From Diphasiastrum complanatum (taxonomy: Eukaryota > Streptophyta > Lycopodiopsida > Lycopodiales > Lycopodiaceae): DNA of 64,000 nt. Each line of letters opens with the position of its first letter. Positions within the stretch are counted from its first letter, which is position 1. The stretch is from NCBI GenBank assembly GCA_029204225.1, contig CM055097.1, forward strand, positions 12,222,631 through 12,286,630, given 5' to 3'. The notes below the pieces were generated by a model. That model was not told the origin of the DNA, searched no databases, and saw only the letters and a list, made by a program, of their open reading frames with translations. The position numbers were made by a program, and so were the translations under genes. Below are positions 12,341 to 25,819 of this stretch, in pieces.

Positions 12341-14540
12341 TACTGCTAATTTGATCTATTCCAAACATCTAAAACTCTTAAAGGATTAGGAATCGGACAA
12401 TGTTTTGATTTTTTTTGACTTCGATTGTCTTTTGTACTTACAAAATTTTTGTCAAAATTTTCAAATTACGTAAAATAAAGCAAAAATTGAGTTTTCCGAA
12501 AAAATCAAAATTTCGGTCATTTTTTCGTTATATATGGAATCAGTTTAGATTAGTGAATTGATTAAACTGAGTTTATCAGTCAGAATTGATCACAGTGTTT
12601 TCACTAAGTCTAAATTATTTCTCGGTGATATATAAGTTAAAATTGACAGAAGGAACCACAATGAATTGCGGACAGTTTTTACTGTGCTGTCATTTTTTAA
12701 CTTTGGAGTTGGGAACTCCCAGATTGAAAGTTAAAATTTGAATTCTTTTTTTTTGTTGAATTTCAATTTGGTAAAAATTGAAAATCAGTTACTTGTCTGA
12801 TAAGTTTTATATTCGATTTTGATCGATAGAAATCAGTCAAGTAAACGTTTGTGCAAGATACTCGTTAAATCTGAATTAAAATCGTCAAACAATATAATGA
12901 GTGGCAATAGTATTCTTTATCTAATCAGTAAATCTGACAGGATACGGTTCAAGAATTACTGAAATCTATAGGTAGGATTTCCATTCATGTAATTTCATAT
13001 TCTACGTTTGGATAGGTTTTGTCAATATTAACGGAGTAATGCCAAACCAGTCAATAAAAAAGAAAAAAAAGTCCAATTTTATTGGAAAATTTGTAATAAT
13101 AGGAATTACATAACTAATTTCATTTCTAGTAAAATCCTATGGTGAATTATATTCAGCCCATGTATAGGACAACAATGAAATTGTTTTGGACTTTTTCCTA
13201 TAGTAATTAATTTTTTTAAACATTTACTAATGTCGTTACATCTTCTGGGTACCTTAGCTGAAAGATTTTCAGGGAACTGAAAATTCTAAGGAGGGAAGAA
13301 GAGTGGACATTAGAGCCTAGAAGGAAAAGCTGATGGTATAAGACGTCAGTAATTTTGGAAAAGAAATTCTAGGACTGTAAAGATTTGATGATCAATGGTG
13401 TGTTTAGTGCCTAGTCGCGATATGGGAAAGAAGAAAACCATTCGATTAAATGTGAGGTATTTTGAAAAAATTTGAGATTTAATCTAGATCCCAATGTGAT
13501 AAATATCTCCAATTTTAATGGATTTGGTAAGACCAGACGCTCAAATGAAACAAAAAAAGAACATTGTCTGCTATTTCTGTATGAGCAATTTCACACACAT
13601 ACCAAGAAGTTATAAATTACAATGAGTTGCCATAATACGAGGAAAAACACAGCATACTGCTGGGGAACACATAGTATTGTTCTAACGTATACTAATGAAC
13701 TAACTTGAAGCGCTTACTGTAAACAATAAGGATGAGATAATGCTTATCAGCGTAGAAAAACAATCGTGGCACGGTTTTCAACTTTGCATATATTAACGTG
13801 GTTACAATTTCTCATTTAAAGCGTAATGCAACAAAAAATTGCAACTTCGTAATGCAACTAAAAATTGCAACTTCCTCGAAACCTTAAGTTCACATCCTCC
13901 ATAAGCAAGTGCCTGCTGTAAAACAATAAAATTTCAATCACATCAGAAGATGAATCCAGCAAATAATAGAGAACAGTGAGTTTGATTAAGATATCTTCAA
14001 TGTTCACGGTGACAGCGTGTTGCACTTCTGTACTCTGATGATGACTTTTGGGTCGTAGTCTATAATGAGCATGATACTGGAGAGACCGAAATGATAAGAC
14101 AGAGAAACACGAAAGAATTTGCTGTTGGCAAAAATTTGCTGCAAGAACGTGATCTTGACTTGAGATGGACTTAGTCCACAAAGTTCGTGCCTAACAAGAT
14201 CGTCTTGGGCTTCTATTGTATAGTTATCACAAACTCCCACAAGTAGGGTTCATGAAAATGAATTGGATTAATCGATCCTCAATTAGCTAATAAAGCTCAG
14301 GAGGCACCCTTACAGATGTCATAAAACCAGAGACTAATAATTTTATTGTACAGACCGTCTGCCCAAGGCTTCGCCCTTCACTCCAATTACCTTTCAATGT
14401 CTGATGTTGAATCAGGTACTGCATCTAGCTAGCAATGTCCTAAACCCTGTGTTAAACTAGTGTCCTTCAATGCTAAGTTTCTTCTCACATACTTTCTTCT
14501 ATACTAAAGCAACAAAAGCAAAATTGTTTTGATGTTTGAG
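12341..14540. other. Gypsy 3' region and intergenic DNA
   Basis: About 13270-13500 is clearly related to 33120-33345, with matching runs such as TTTAATCTAGATCCCAATGTG, so it is probably gypsy 3' sequence. On the minus strand, 14004-14240 is open (78 codons, containing LRHELC-like and IIDYDPKVIIR stretches). I cannot assign it; it could be 3' sequence of the neighbouring trihelix transcript. Confidence 0.4.
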
Positions 14541-14543
14541 ACA

Positions 14544-15737
14544 TCAACTATCTTCCTCGGTAAACTTGGTTATCAATGCGGCAAAAAACTCATCTCTTTT
14601 CTGGGAGCGAGCTTCGTCTCGAGCGTGACGCTGCTCCTCGCGATCGCGCCACTCCTGCTCTCTAAGTATACGCTCCTGTTCCAGTTTTTCCATTGCTTCT
14701 CTCCATTCCTGCTCCCTTAATCTCCGTTCTTGCTCTCTAAGAGCCACAGCTTCTCGCCACTGTTCTTCTAGTCTAGATTGCTGCTGAAAGAAATCCTCCA
14801 GCACCTCTTGCATAGTATTTGCGCGATATTTTTCAGCTGTCAGTTTTTGCCTATCTCGGTCAGCTTTTCTTTTCTTCCTTCTGACTACGCGTTCGTCTTC
14901 AGTATCTTCTTCGTCTTCTTCATCGTCACCGTCATCATCAGAATATTTCATTCCCGGCACACGCTTCGATTTCATTAAATTCTTACCCGATCTTCCCCCG
15001 CTTTCTGATTCCAGCAAAAGTCTATCCATATTCTTCGCCCTTTCTTTGAATATAGCGTCCAGTTCGTCAAAGAAAGGGCATTGGCGACCGTTATCGAGAT
15101 CAGAAATTTCTTTACCCTGCAAAACTCATCGGGAGGAGCAAATGGAAAAACTCGTAGATTGTATGAAAAAGATGCAGCGGGAGATAATGACAACGGATTT
15201 TATAATCAGGGAGAGGAATTTTCCAACAGAAAAGCTGTTGGGCAAACGAATACAGACCTTGTAACGATTCACCAGATTTTTCCACTTGCATTTGCATTGA
15301 TCAGCACTCCTTCGAAATCCTTTTTCTTTCATTTTTCCCGATATAAGCTCCCATAGTGTCTTGTTTCTCTTAGTTTGCGTGAAATCCTTTTCAAGCTCTG
15401 CTCGAATTGCAATGAACTCTTTTGTTTCATGATATCCCCACTGAGGAATGCGCTCCTCCTTTTTGCGGCCCCTCCCTGGTGTGGATACCATCGTCTCGCC
15501 AGCCACCGCCACTGGCACAGGGGGCGGTTGCAGAGCCGTGAGAGCAGCCAAACTCTCCTCCATTATCACTCCACTTTCCCGATTCCGGAATTCCAGAAGC
15601 GAGGACGAACTACCCCCTCCCCAATCTCTGTCCTCGTTCTCATCCATCCTGTCATTCCTGTCCCTTCCCATCCCCATCTCCATCTCTTGCAACTCCCATC
15701 TGACACAATCAACACAAATCAGAACCAAATCCTTCAA
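14544..15737 (-). CDS. Trihelix transcription factor, GT-3 subfamily
   Basis: A plant DNA-binding regulator of GT elements, expected in the nucleus. There are two exons, 15258-15737 and 14544-15116, separated by a 141-bp GT-AG intron after NRYK. Exon 1 holds the single N-terminal trihelix domain with its three helix tryptophans (PQWGYHETKEF, LWELISGKM, CKCKWKNLVNRYK). Exon 2 starts GKEISDLDNGRQCPFFDELDAIF. It continues through an acidic DDDGDDEEDEEDTEDE tract and basic RRKKRKADRDR into a long C-terminal coiled coil of REQEWREAM-like repeats ending KRDEFFAALI. This layout matches Arabidopsis GT-3a/GT-3b. Start choice is uncertain: the first ATG gives 350 residues, while an in-frame ATG at 15683 (MEMGMGRD) gives 332. 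No disruption is seen. It is one of only two host-type genes here. Confidence 0.93.
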
Positions 15738-16249
15738 GGCTCCAGCCTTTCGCTTCCACAGCTACTCAGCAACAACCCAACAATCCCTTCCCCAGAATTA
15801 CACACAAATATGTGATCAGGTAGGTCAAAGAGACAGAAATTGAGAGCTAGACAGAGATCAATTGTCGCAACAGGATCGAATTGGGAGAAAAGAGGAGTGA
15901 ACACTGGTCTCGTCTCGCTTGATCGATCGCTCGCTCGGGCGCCCTCTTCTCTGAGGGACGATCCAGTTTTTGGCTGCCCACGGTGGAAAAGGAGTCTAAA
16001 CGGGGAGGAACGCCACCTTTTAAAACACTGGGTACTTCGAGGGACCGTCGAATACTTCTCTGTCCGCACCCTGTGTAACGCTTCAACAAGTAAGGGGAGG
16101 CTCTTTCGATCCACTAATTAATGCTAATATCCCCCGGATAATTGCAATCAGACTTTTGGTCAAAGGCTCAGCTCTATTCTCACACTACATTTTTAACTTC
16201 CTTCAGCGAAAAGCTCGACAGAAAAATGGGTACAGAACACGTCCGATTA

Positions 16250-16282
16250 GCCACGTGTAGATATCGTGTCTAAACACGTGGC
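16250..16282. promoter_or_regulatory. G-box inverted repeat upstream of trihelix gene
   Basis: GCCACGTGT (16250-16258) and ACACGTGGC (16274-16282) are perfect inverted copies around a 15-base spacer. Each contains a CACGTG core bound by plant bZIP and bHLH factors. The site is about 0.5 kb upstream of the trihelix start codons. Function is inferred. Confidence 0.6.
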
Positions 16283-17549
16283 AAAATCTCAATGCTTATA
16301 AAATAATCCAATGGTGGCGAGTGCTGCACATATTATCCGGAGGATACTTTCAAAATCTGGAAGATAATTCATTTTTAAGCTGTGGGATGTTCGAACCGAA
16401 GGATCACAGCATTAACCACCCCCATTAAAGAAATGAACCCATGGTTGTTAGCCGAATTCCGAGGGCATATGAAAACGACACCATAATATCTCAAAGTGAA
16501 TATCTCGATTTCAATGTAAATAATAAATATCTATGAACCCCACCCCCCATAAAGGGCTCATTCACTTGGGGCTATTCTCATGAAAATATATCCCGTGTGA
16601 AATGGGGATGTAGCAAGTAACACTAGTTGTAAGGTGGTTCTTGTTGCTAGTTACCAGTCCAAATTAATTTAGACCATTATTGTGTCTATTCATGCTTGAT
16701 ATTTTTTTGCCTCTAGTAGGGTGAAGGACATCATGTTCAAAGTTGTCAATGGGCATATCTGGGACTATTCGCAGTTAAAACAAAGCAAATACCCAAGTTG
16801 CACAAGAATTGGAAATGTGATAGCCCACAGGTGGTGTCTCTTTTCTTTTCCCTATGTGCACTTGAGATAAGAAGAGAAGGAAAGAACATACTCGAGCCAA
16901 AGTTGGCAATGTGCCCACGTAGGCATAATCTCAATGCCGGTTGATATTGACTAGATTGGACTTTTGGAATCTTGTGCTCAGATTGAATTGCTAATTGAAT
17001 CATATATAGTTGGTGAAAAACAAAAACAACGCACTTTCATATTTTAGTGCTTTTGGTCATGCCTTGTTTTTTCTATTAGGATTAAGATCACATATTTGTT
17101 GTACAACCTTGTTGTTGTTACAACATGACCTTGGATACACGGCATTAGACATCCTTCATAGCCTAGAGCCACCACACTGCCACCAAGAAGTTGAACTTAA
17201 AAACATAAGTACTAGCACCACCAGGGCCAAAATCAAGAGCATCTGGGGATTGCTACACCAAATCTAAAAACAAAATCACCAAATTGAGCCAAAGTCATTG
17301 TGTCATTAATGTGTTTCTATCTAACACCATTTTGGTGATTTCAAGAAAAAAAAACTATTCTCAATTTTTAAATAGATTTGATCTTCTCTCTCTTCCTTGT
17401 TTTGCTATTTTTTCTCTTCACAGCCCTGTGCTTGCTCCTAACTATCCCATTTCTCCACCAGCCCTCGTCACCCAAGTCTCCCCTCACACATATATCTATG
17501 AGAGTTTGAAAATATTGAGCTTGATAAACACATAGGTTAGTGGACATAT
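16283..17549. other. Intergenic DNA, no gene recognised
   Basis: No open frame with recognisable protein features. Short homopolymer and CT-rich runs only. Confidence 0.5.
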
Positions 17550-18168
17550 TGTAATACACACATGTGAGAGCATGTTCACAGATGTGAGAATAGGCCTAGG
17601 GTAGTTAGGACCTAATCATAGGAGTTAGATAGGATGTTTGGTCAAGTTTCCAAGAATTTAGGAGCAAACTCCACAATTCATGGAAATTGGTGATTGATCT
17701 AACGACCAAAGTTGGTAGCCCTATAATTAGGTCAATTTGACAAGAGTAGGCAAACCTAATGCTAATTAGGTCCCTAAACACATTTTGGACCTACTCGACC
17801 ATCCATGGAAAGCATCTCCTTTGTACTATCATTCATTCATTCCATTTTGGGAGAGATCATGGTTTTGGAGCAATTGACAATTTGGAGCTTTTACACTATT
17901 TGTGTTGGAATTTTTTTGATGTTAATGCAATCTAAACTTAGTGAAGTTCATTATATGTTAGTAGGCCATAGTCCATACTTCACGTGTGTGGGGCGTTCTA
18001 TAGTGTTTTGATCAATAATTGATTGTTCTTGCTTGTATAGATCAAAATTACCAATCTAGATCAAGATTTCAATGCTAGTTTTGCAATAGATTGATTAACC
18101 AAGTACCCAATCAGTCTTGAAAATCTCTTATAGATCCATTTATAGTCCTAAACATTGTACTTTCAACA
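17550..18168 (+). repeat. Solo-LTR-like repeat related to 2541-3238
   Basis: The right end (CCAATCTAGATCAAG ... TAGATCCATTTATAGTCC ... TTTCAACA) aligns with the last ~130 bp of the LTR at 2541-3238. The left end is a proposed TGTAATAC at 17550. The flanks share ATAT, short of a full 5-bp duplication, so the left boundary is provisional. Confidence 0.6.
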
Positions 18169-20026
18169 ATATTTGCTAAAATTTGTCAATGAGAAGCGTA
18201 AGTGCCAAGCTTGATTCTGACTACAAAACACAATGGTACACAATATCATACTATGATGTCATTACATCAACAAGATCTTTAAGATTCTATTCAAGCATTT
18301 CAATAGAGCTCTAAATTTGGTCAACAAGATGCCAACAACCATTATCCAAGTACTCATACACATTACATAAGAAAGATCACAATACTAGCTCAAGATGCAT
18401 CAGCCTCCTCTTTTCCTACTCTCCTCCGCAACACAAGATATGAAAACAACAATAAAAGTAAAACTCTTCTTTATTTTTCACAATAGTGAAGTTGAAGCCC
18501 ATTTCTATGAAATATGGAGGGCATATTTCCTCTTCAAAAACTAAACTAATGTGAGAGTCACATCTCTAATCCTAGCCTTACATTGCCACCAAAAATCAAG
18601 AACTCACATCGGCAAACTTGAAATCATAGCTAAGCTTAGATCCAATGAGAAAAAGAAGACTTTTTGATGGAGGTAGGGTCCTTTGAGAATGACTTGTGGA
18701 ACTTTCATACACCAAGAAAAACCAAAAGTACCAAGATCCAATAAATTTCCAACCACAAAACTTATTGAAACTACTAAACAGTGGCCAGTTTTCAGTATTT
18801 ACTTGTTATGCTTTTCAGTACATAGCCACGATTTGGCCCCTATTTTATGGACATTGGCACAACCATCGATAACTATGGCCATCATTACCATTGAAATCTA
18901 TATAAGTAAGTATCATGATTGGCACATCTTTTACAAGTTCGTCATATGTTCTCTCTTTCTTTGGGTGCTTTACAACATGTTTTGTCAAACTGTGCATGAG
19001 ATATACTCATGAAATATGAAATCATTTGATATATACAATTGACTCTAAGGATGAGCCTCAATGGATGTTGTGAATCAGTTTGGACTGTGATCTATACATC
19101 ATGGTGAAAATACAAGACAGAGAATATGGATGTATGCATTTTTTTATTGAAAAGGTTCAAATATGGCGTAGGTTGATATCCCAAGACCACATAGGTATAG
19201 GAATTTGGTAGTCAAGGAAATTGTAATGTGGACTATGCATGATTTTCCTGGCTATGGAGAGTGCTTTAGTAAGAGATTTAATCTTTAAGTTTGTCAGTCA
19301 TATGTACATCTTTAAACTCGATACTATAGTACTTGTGCAACTTCACACATTACACAAACCTAAAAGTGGATTACAAAATAAAGTAGGTCTTAGAACAAGT
19401 ATGTCTTGTTTTTGAAAAGTATTTGGAAGCACAACACTCACAACATCTTAAGAAGGTGATATATGAAAGTCATGCTTGATATCTTCCAAAAAATCATCCT
19501 CCAATAATGTCTACACAAAGCATGCCAATCACCCTAGTTGTATTGAGGCCCCTCATACATGATGATTGTGAGAAAACTATTTGGAAGAACTTCCACAAGA
19601 GTGTGAATGTACAACCCTCTAAATAGCAAATATTGGGCAAGAATTGATATGAGTGATTCCAATATTAATGAACATCTTTGAAATATAGAAAAGGCATCAA
19701 TAGGCCAACAACCATGTTGCACATAGCTAAATGGTTTTTCTATGGCAAGTATGTGGAAGGAAACTAGTTTCAGTGTGTCAAACAATGTCTTTAGAACAAG
19801 CACACTCACATTTGTCACACATAATTTTTAGATATTTATGTTTATTTGTCTTCCATGATGGTGCATCCTAGTGCCTCTGGTAGAGCTGATAATGATGTCA
19901 ACCACAAGAAGATTGCACATTATTCTTTTGACACAAAAAACTAATTCTCCTCTCCCTACTAAAAAACTTCATATTTGTAATCTAGATAAAATTCGTAGTG
20001 ATATTATAGGCAGAGGAAAGTAATGA

Positions 20027-20160
<134 letters not shown>

Positions 20161-21731
20161 GTACGATTAGGATCAACAAGTGCTAATACATTATCTAAAA
20201 ATGGCCCAGGGTGTGAATGAGCACCATACAACCAAGAAAATATTTATGTCCTAAATAAGCATTGCAACACAACACTTACATTGAGGTTTGTAAAATTTTT
20301 GCAACACTTTCACAATCCTAAGTTAAGATTGATATGCAACACTCATTAAGGAGAAGTCAAAACCCCCCCTTGCTTTTTGCCTCCACGTTCAAGCTGTGGT
20401 GCCCTCTGGAATGGGTGGGGAATCATTGTTCGAGGTCCACTAGCTCAGGCACCATGCGAACCAAAGACACATCAAGGTGTGACATAGTCAGCGGCCATGT
20501 TCCAATGCTGCCAAAGCAAAAGTTGTCCATACTTCTCATGGCATTCCAAGAGGACCGGGGGTTGGTAGCTCGGACTTGCATCATGGAGCATTCATGTAAT
20601 CTTCTGGTGGCTCTACTGCCACGTCAAAAACGTATCCTCCAATGTGACAAGGCTAGTGTCATACACAAAGGGTACATAGGCTTTGTGGAGTATGGATCTC
20701 CCTCATGAGCTGCTCCTACTCAGCTCTAAGTTGGCATCAGACCTCTACCTTTGCATTCTACCTTTGCCCCCCACAATTTCAATGGATGAATATGTGTAGA
20801 CGTAGTATGGATCAATGGATGTGTGTGGGCGCACAATTTCAATGGATGAATATGTGTGGGTTGTGTGTGTTTCTAAGAGAGAGAGAAAGAGAGATATGTA
20901 TCATGCATTCCATTGTTGTATTGACGCATGAATTATATCTTGAGCAAACGTAGTATGGAAATTATATATGTTGCACTTATTATTTTACACTAGCACATCT
21001 AGTTGTCTCTCATATCATCTGCTTGATGTCTAACCATTAAACATCCTTTTTTGTGTCAAATTTAGTTTGTAGGTGCAGGAAATCTTTGCATGTGTATTTC
21101 TATCCAAATGCACTTTCCAACTTACAAAGCGTTGCTACGTCGCACTATCTATCTCAATAAAAATTCAAAGACTTGTTGCAACATTTCTAAGTGCCACAAC
21201 AACTATTTGTAGTGTCACAATAGCTCTGTGGATTTTCTTTTGTAAAAATACATAATATCACATAGTGATGCAAGTAAAAGAGTCACAGAGTTTCGCGGGC
21301 TGTCGACCCTTATTACTATAAGGTGTCTGACACTCAATCGAGACAACATTAATTGAAATCCCATGGCGCTAATATGCACTAGAATGGTTTATGGACTAGG
21401 TTGTGGTGATATTTACCATGGGCAAGGGTGACTTTGCTCTACAGCTTTGCCTTCTCAGCACAACCCAAATGGTGTGAATGACATCGAGGGCCATCAAGTT
21501 AAGCATCAACAAGTAGTAAATTCATGATCATTTCATGGCACTTCAACTCTTCATACCGGTTAGTAGCAATAACCATATTGAGGGGATTAGAAGTTTGTTG
21601 ACACAAATTTTTTCATTGTTAACATTCAGAGTGTTGTACGAAGTCTGATCAAAAGAACTCAAGATAGTTCGTTCATTATGATCATAGTGAACGAAACAAG
21701 CAAGTAAATCAAAAGAGCATTTCTTAATTAG

Positions 21732-21732
<1 letters not shown>

Positions 21733-21771
<39 letters not shown>
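21733..21771. repeat. (TG)n microsatellite
   Basis: About 19 TG units. Confidence 0.97.
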
Positions 21772-21774
<3 letters not shown>

Positions 21775-22278
21775 ATCCCAACAACCGTCTCACAGAACAA
21801 GATAACCACACTAGGTGATGGAACAGATATACCTAGTTGAAGTCGTCCACAATACTTGCCAAATTTTACACCAGTCAAGAAGTAACATAACTGCATGAAA
21901 AGGAAAAGTCTTATAATCATAATGTAAGCAAGCCATATGGTTAAGCTACCAAGATTGAGTGCCATTAGTTAGATTATAATTTGATTCATGAGATCTAATT
22001 AATCTAGGCTAAAATGAAGTCCTTTAAAGTTGATTTACAGGTCTTGAAAGTACATCAAGAAGAGTGAGGGAGATTGAGTCATTCTTTTGTCCAAAAATAG
22101 CCAAGATTGACAATATTTGATTGTAAGTAGATTTCACATCATCTAATCTTCATTCCATCTTTGTGATGGAGTGCTAGAACTGAGATTATAAGTCCATTTG
22201 ATGGATTAGAAATCTAATTTGAGTGAAACGCTACAAGAGAGACCTTGGTGAGTTTCTAGAGTCAATCAAATCCATTTC

Positions 22279-24836
22279 TTGTTTGTAGAAATCACTAGTA
22301 AGATGAGATATATTGGAGCATACCTTCTAGAAGCTATTGAGAGATTGAATTCTACAAATTATGCTATTTGGAAGGTTAGGATGGAGTCACTAATGTTGCT
22401 CCAAGACCTTTATGAGTTCTTGATTGAAGATGGAGATGAACCTCTAGGTGCACAGGAGTTGATTAGATACAAGAAGAAATCTAGACTAGCACTTCATTGT
22501 GTGAAGATGAATGTAAGCAATGATCTTTTGAGAGAGGAGAGCTTGTACAAATTGCCCTTAATGGTCTAGGAGATGACTTTTCAAATCTGGTCCAAGGCTT
22601 TGCCATCCAAGACACCTTGCCAACTATAGAAAAGCTTCATAGTGTATTAGTGGCTAAAGAGTGTAGGATGCTCCACATCAAAGCAAGATTGAACTCATTG
22701 TCTTTGCAAGATGGTGATGAGAAAGCCAATTTCTCATTCAAGGAAAAAAAGAAGACCAATGGAAAGAAGAAGCATCCAAAGGAGGCCAAAGAAGAGGATG
22801 ATGCATCAAGCTCAAAGGGCAAGATCAAAGACAAGTCAAAGTTCAAATGCTTTTCTGTGGCAAGAAAGGAATTTTGCATCAGAATGTTTCAAGAAGAATA
22901 AGGCACAAGCAAAGCAACATTGCACATCAAGAGGAGGAGGATGAAGAAGAATCATCCTTGATGGTTTCTAACACACCGCCATCATCCAAGTGCAACACCA
23001 ATGATTCTTGGTGGATTGATAGTGGGGCTAGCTCCCACATGACATTCCAAAAGGACTATTTCTCCACTTTACTCTCTTATAATGATGTAAAAAGATCGAT
23101 CTTTACAACTAGTGATCAGGAGTGTAGGATAAGTGGTACTAGAACCATTTCATTATATGTTGGATCATCCAAAAGGATGAATTTTGAAAATGTCCTTTTT
23201 GTTCCTAAGTTAACCAAGAATTTGTTAAGTGTTGGCCAATTAATGGATAATGGCCTTGATGTACAATTTAAGCATGGAGTTTGTGCCATCCTTAGAAATG
23301 ATGAATGTATAGCAAAAGGTTTTAAACAAGGTAGATTGTTTAAGGTTGATGCTAATGTTGCAATGGAGAGTGTGAATTTGGCAAAGGTGGAGATCTGAAA
23401 GGTGGAGCTATGGCACAAAAGGTTGGGCCACCCCAATTTCAAAGCTATGGAAACAATGTGTGCAAAGGAGCTTGCACTCGGCCTCCCCAAGCATTTGTCA
23501 AAAAGTGGAAAGATTTGTGGCTTGTAGCCAAAGGCTCATAAGCAACCTTTCTCTAGATCTACATCAAGATCTAGCACTCCTCTTGAAATCATTCATTCGG
23601 ATGTTCATAGTTTTTCAGAAGAATCTAATGGTGGTGCCAAGTACTATGTGATCTTCATTGATGACTATTCTTGCTATTCAAGCAAGCACCTAGAGCATGG
23701 TATTCTAGGCTAAACTCTTTTCCTATTTCCATCAACTTTGTGTTGAAAGCTTATGATCCATCATTGTACATAAGATTTCATGATGGCAAGATCATTATTC
23801 TTGTATTGTATGTAGATGATATTATTTTGAGTGGTAATGATCTAGATGGAATAAGAGAGGTAAAAGTTGCATTGGCAAAAGAGTTTAAAATGGTAGATCT
23901 TGGCCTATTAAGCTTCATTATAGGAATAGAAGTTACAAGAGGTTGTAATTTTAGCTTCATTTGTCAATCTAAGTATGCTACATCCATCTTAGATATATTT
24001 GGAATGAAGAATTGTAAAGGCATTGAGACACCAATGGAGCAACATGTAAAACCATCTATTGATGGTGATGAAGCATCCTTTGAGGACATCACTTTATATA
24101 GAAGACTTATAGGCTTCTTAATATATTTGACTATAACTAGACCTAATCTTAGTTATAGTGTTGGAAAGTTAAGCCAATTCATGCAAAGTCCTTTAGTTTC
24201 ACATTGGAAGATGGCCAAAACATTAGAGGAGTTCTAAATCCAAAAAAGACCCTTTGTAAAGATTCTTTTTATATTTTTTTCTCAATTTTTTCTTACACAT
24301 GGACCAATCAAAACACTTAAATTTGAAATCTACGTAACGTAACTTTTTGAGTCCACATTTTGATTCTACATTAAAAATGGCATAACTTTTTAGTGGTAAG
24401 TCCGAATTTAGCGGAGTTTGGTGCATTGAAAAGCGCTCAACAAGGGCTTTCCAATGATATTTAGATGACATACTTCTGAGCTACGATTAAAAAGTTATGG
24501 CAAGTCAAAAGCATTACTGCTATAATATTTTAATAATATAAACTACATCTTGCACGAATTTTTAAAGGGTCTTTTTGGAACTCAAAACTCCTCTAATGGA
24601 GTTCTTAGATATATCTCATCAACTAAGAATTTTGATATATTGTATAAAGGGACTAATCTTGGCTTAAGAGCCTATAGTGACTCAGATTTTGCAGGTGACA
24701 AAGTGGATAGAAAGTCAATAAGTGCATTTTCCAACTTTCTATGTGATGGAGTAGTATCATGGCTTTCCAAAAAGCAAGATACAATTTCCTTATCTTCCAC
24801 ACAATCTGAGTATAAGGCCTTGACATCAACATGCAA
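22279..24836 (+). pseudogene. Ty1-copia gag-pol remnant hosting TIR-element insertions
   Basis: Gag begins near LLEAIERLNSTNYAIWKVRMES, with an internal deletion. A frameshifted CCHC knuckle region (CFFCGKKG) follows, then protease WWIDSGASSHM, the pre-integrase block LWHKRLGHPNFKAM, and only the start of integrase (HSDVHSF, VIFIDDYS). A deletion joins this to RT (APRAWYSRLNSF, LYVDDIILSGND) and RNase H (RAYSDSDFAGDKVDRKS, SLSSTQSEYKALTST). The RT/RNase H frame is split at 24221-24598 by a short TIR element and ends at 24836 where the larger transposon begins. It is one lineage with 46681-48264 and 58125-61671. Confidence 0.88.
24221..24598. mobile_element. 378-bp non-autonomous TIR element (MITE-like)
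   Basis: Both ends read CATTAGAGGAGTT inward, and the left end continues through the AAAGACCCTTTGTAAAG and AAATCTACGTAACG sequence of the B-type terminus of the large transposon. It has no coding capacity. It splits copia codons at GGCCAAAA/GAGTTCTT. Joining the flanks directly restores the conserved AKRVLRY frame with no base left over, so there is no target-site duplication. It is therefore an internal-deletion derivative of the large element. Confidence 0.88.
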
Positions 24837-25330
24837 CATTAGAGGAGTTATCAATATCAAAAATACCCTTTAAGGAAAGCCATGTAGGATATAGAAAAAT
24901 ATCAAAATAAAAAAAACAATATTGTTTATTTCTACCACTCCCGAGGCCTCCCCAACTCCCAATGATCTAACCACAGTGTCTATAGCCACAATTAAGAACT
25001 ATAAATTGTTCACAATTTAACTTGACTAAATTCAAAAATATTCCCTCCATTGCTTATGAAGAGGGCAATCTTTTCACTGGATCTAGAATATGACTGCCAT
25101 CCCCAAATTCGAATCAGAAAAAATAGCAAAATGTATGCATATGCATTCCTTCCACGAGAATGAAAATATGGGCGCCATCTCCAAATATGAACGCCATCTT
25201 CACATTGGAATGGAAATATGAGCGCCAACTACCTACTGGAATGAAAAAATGAGTGCCATCTCCAAATTTGAATCAAGTAGACAAGCATGGAGATTGGATT
25301 GATCGTACAAAGTATACAATATATTCAAAG

Positions 25331-25784
25331 ATGAGTATTTTGTTTTGCTTCAAAGAATCTGTTCATAGTACTTTGATGCATCTGATTACTCTATTGTTTT
25401 TTCTGATGACGACATTGTATCATCTACATGTGGATATCCCTATTGATTTGGCACCTTTGCAGAGAAGAGGAGGCAAAGGAATTCAATTATCTGCTGAGGA
25501 TTGTTCTCGTTATAAGACAAAAGGAAAGAAGAACTTGGATTTGTGGACAGATGGAACATTATATCCACTAGATCCAAGCACTTTGACACATCCCACATTC
25601 TCCTCAATAACTCATTTAGTTACTTGGATATGCAATGGGCATACTGAATTACTAGGATATTCTGAGAGATTGCAGAACTATGGAAAACAACTTTATATGA
25701 ATAAAATTCACTTTTTAGAAGGTGAGTTAAAACGAATATCCTCTTATTGTCAGAATAGAGATTGTCTTCTCCAAAAGATTTTAG
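25331..25784 (+). pseudogene. Gene T of TIR transposon, N-terminal part (outer copy)
   Basis: The ATG at 25331 opens MSILFCFKESVHSTL and continues with TLYHLHVDIPIDLAPLQRRG, DLWTDGTLYP, STLTHPTFSSITHLVTWIC and ISSYCQNRDC. The frame is cut at 25784 by the inner transposon and resumes at 32463, where EENEQL follows directly in frame. The same N-terminal region is on the minus strand at 31584-32026. I do not recognise this N-terminal domain. Downstream parts of the protein, seen only in the inner copy, look like a transposase. Confidence 0.6.
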
Positions 25785-25819
25785 CATTAGAGGAGTTTTC
25801 AATATCAAAAAGACCCTTT
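25785..25819 (+). repeat. Terminal inverted repeat, B-type end
   Basis: Begins CATTAGAGGAGTTTTC and continues AATATCAAAAAGACCC. Confidence 0.9.

Noticed and set aside
15375-16121. Plus-strand open frames opposite the trihelix gene
   Set aside because: Antisense shadows of a GC-rich coding exon and its upstream region.
18683-19012. 109-codon open frame with hydrophobic stretch
   Set aside because: No homology, no splice context, AT-rich surroundings; compatible with chance.
20334-20708. 124-codon open frame in a GC-richer patch
   Set aside because: No recognisable domain and codon use not protein-like; could be a decayed fragment, but not supportable as a gene.
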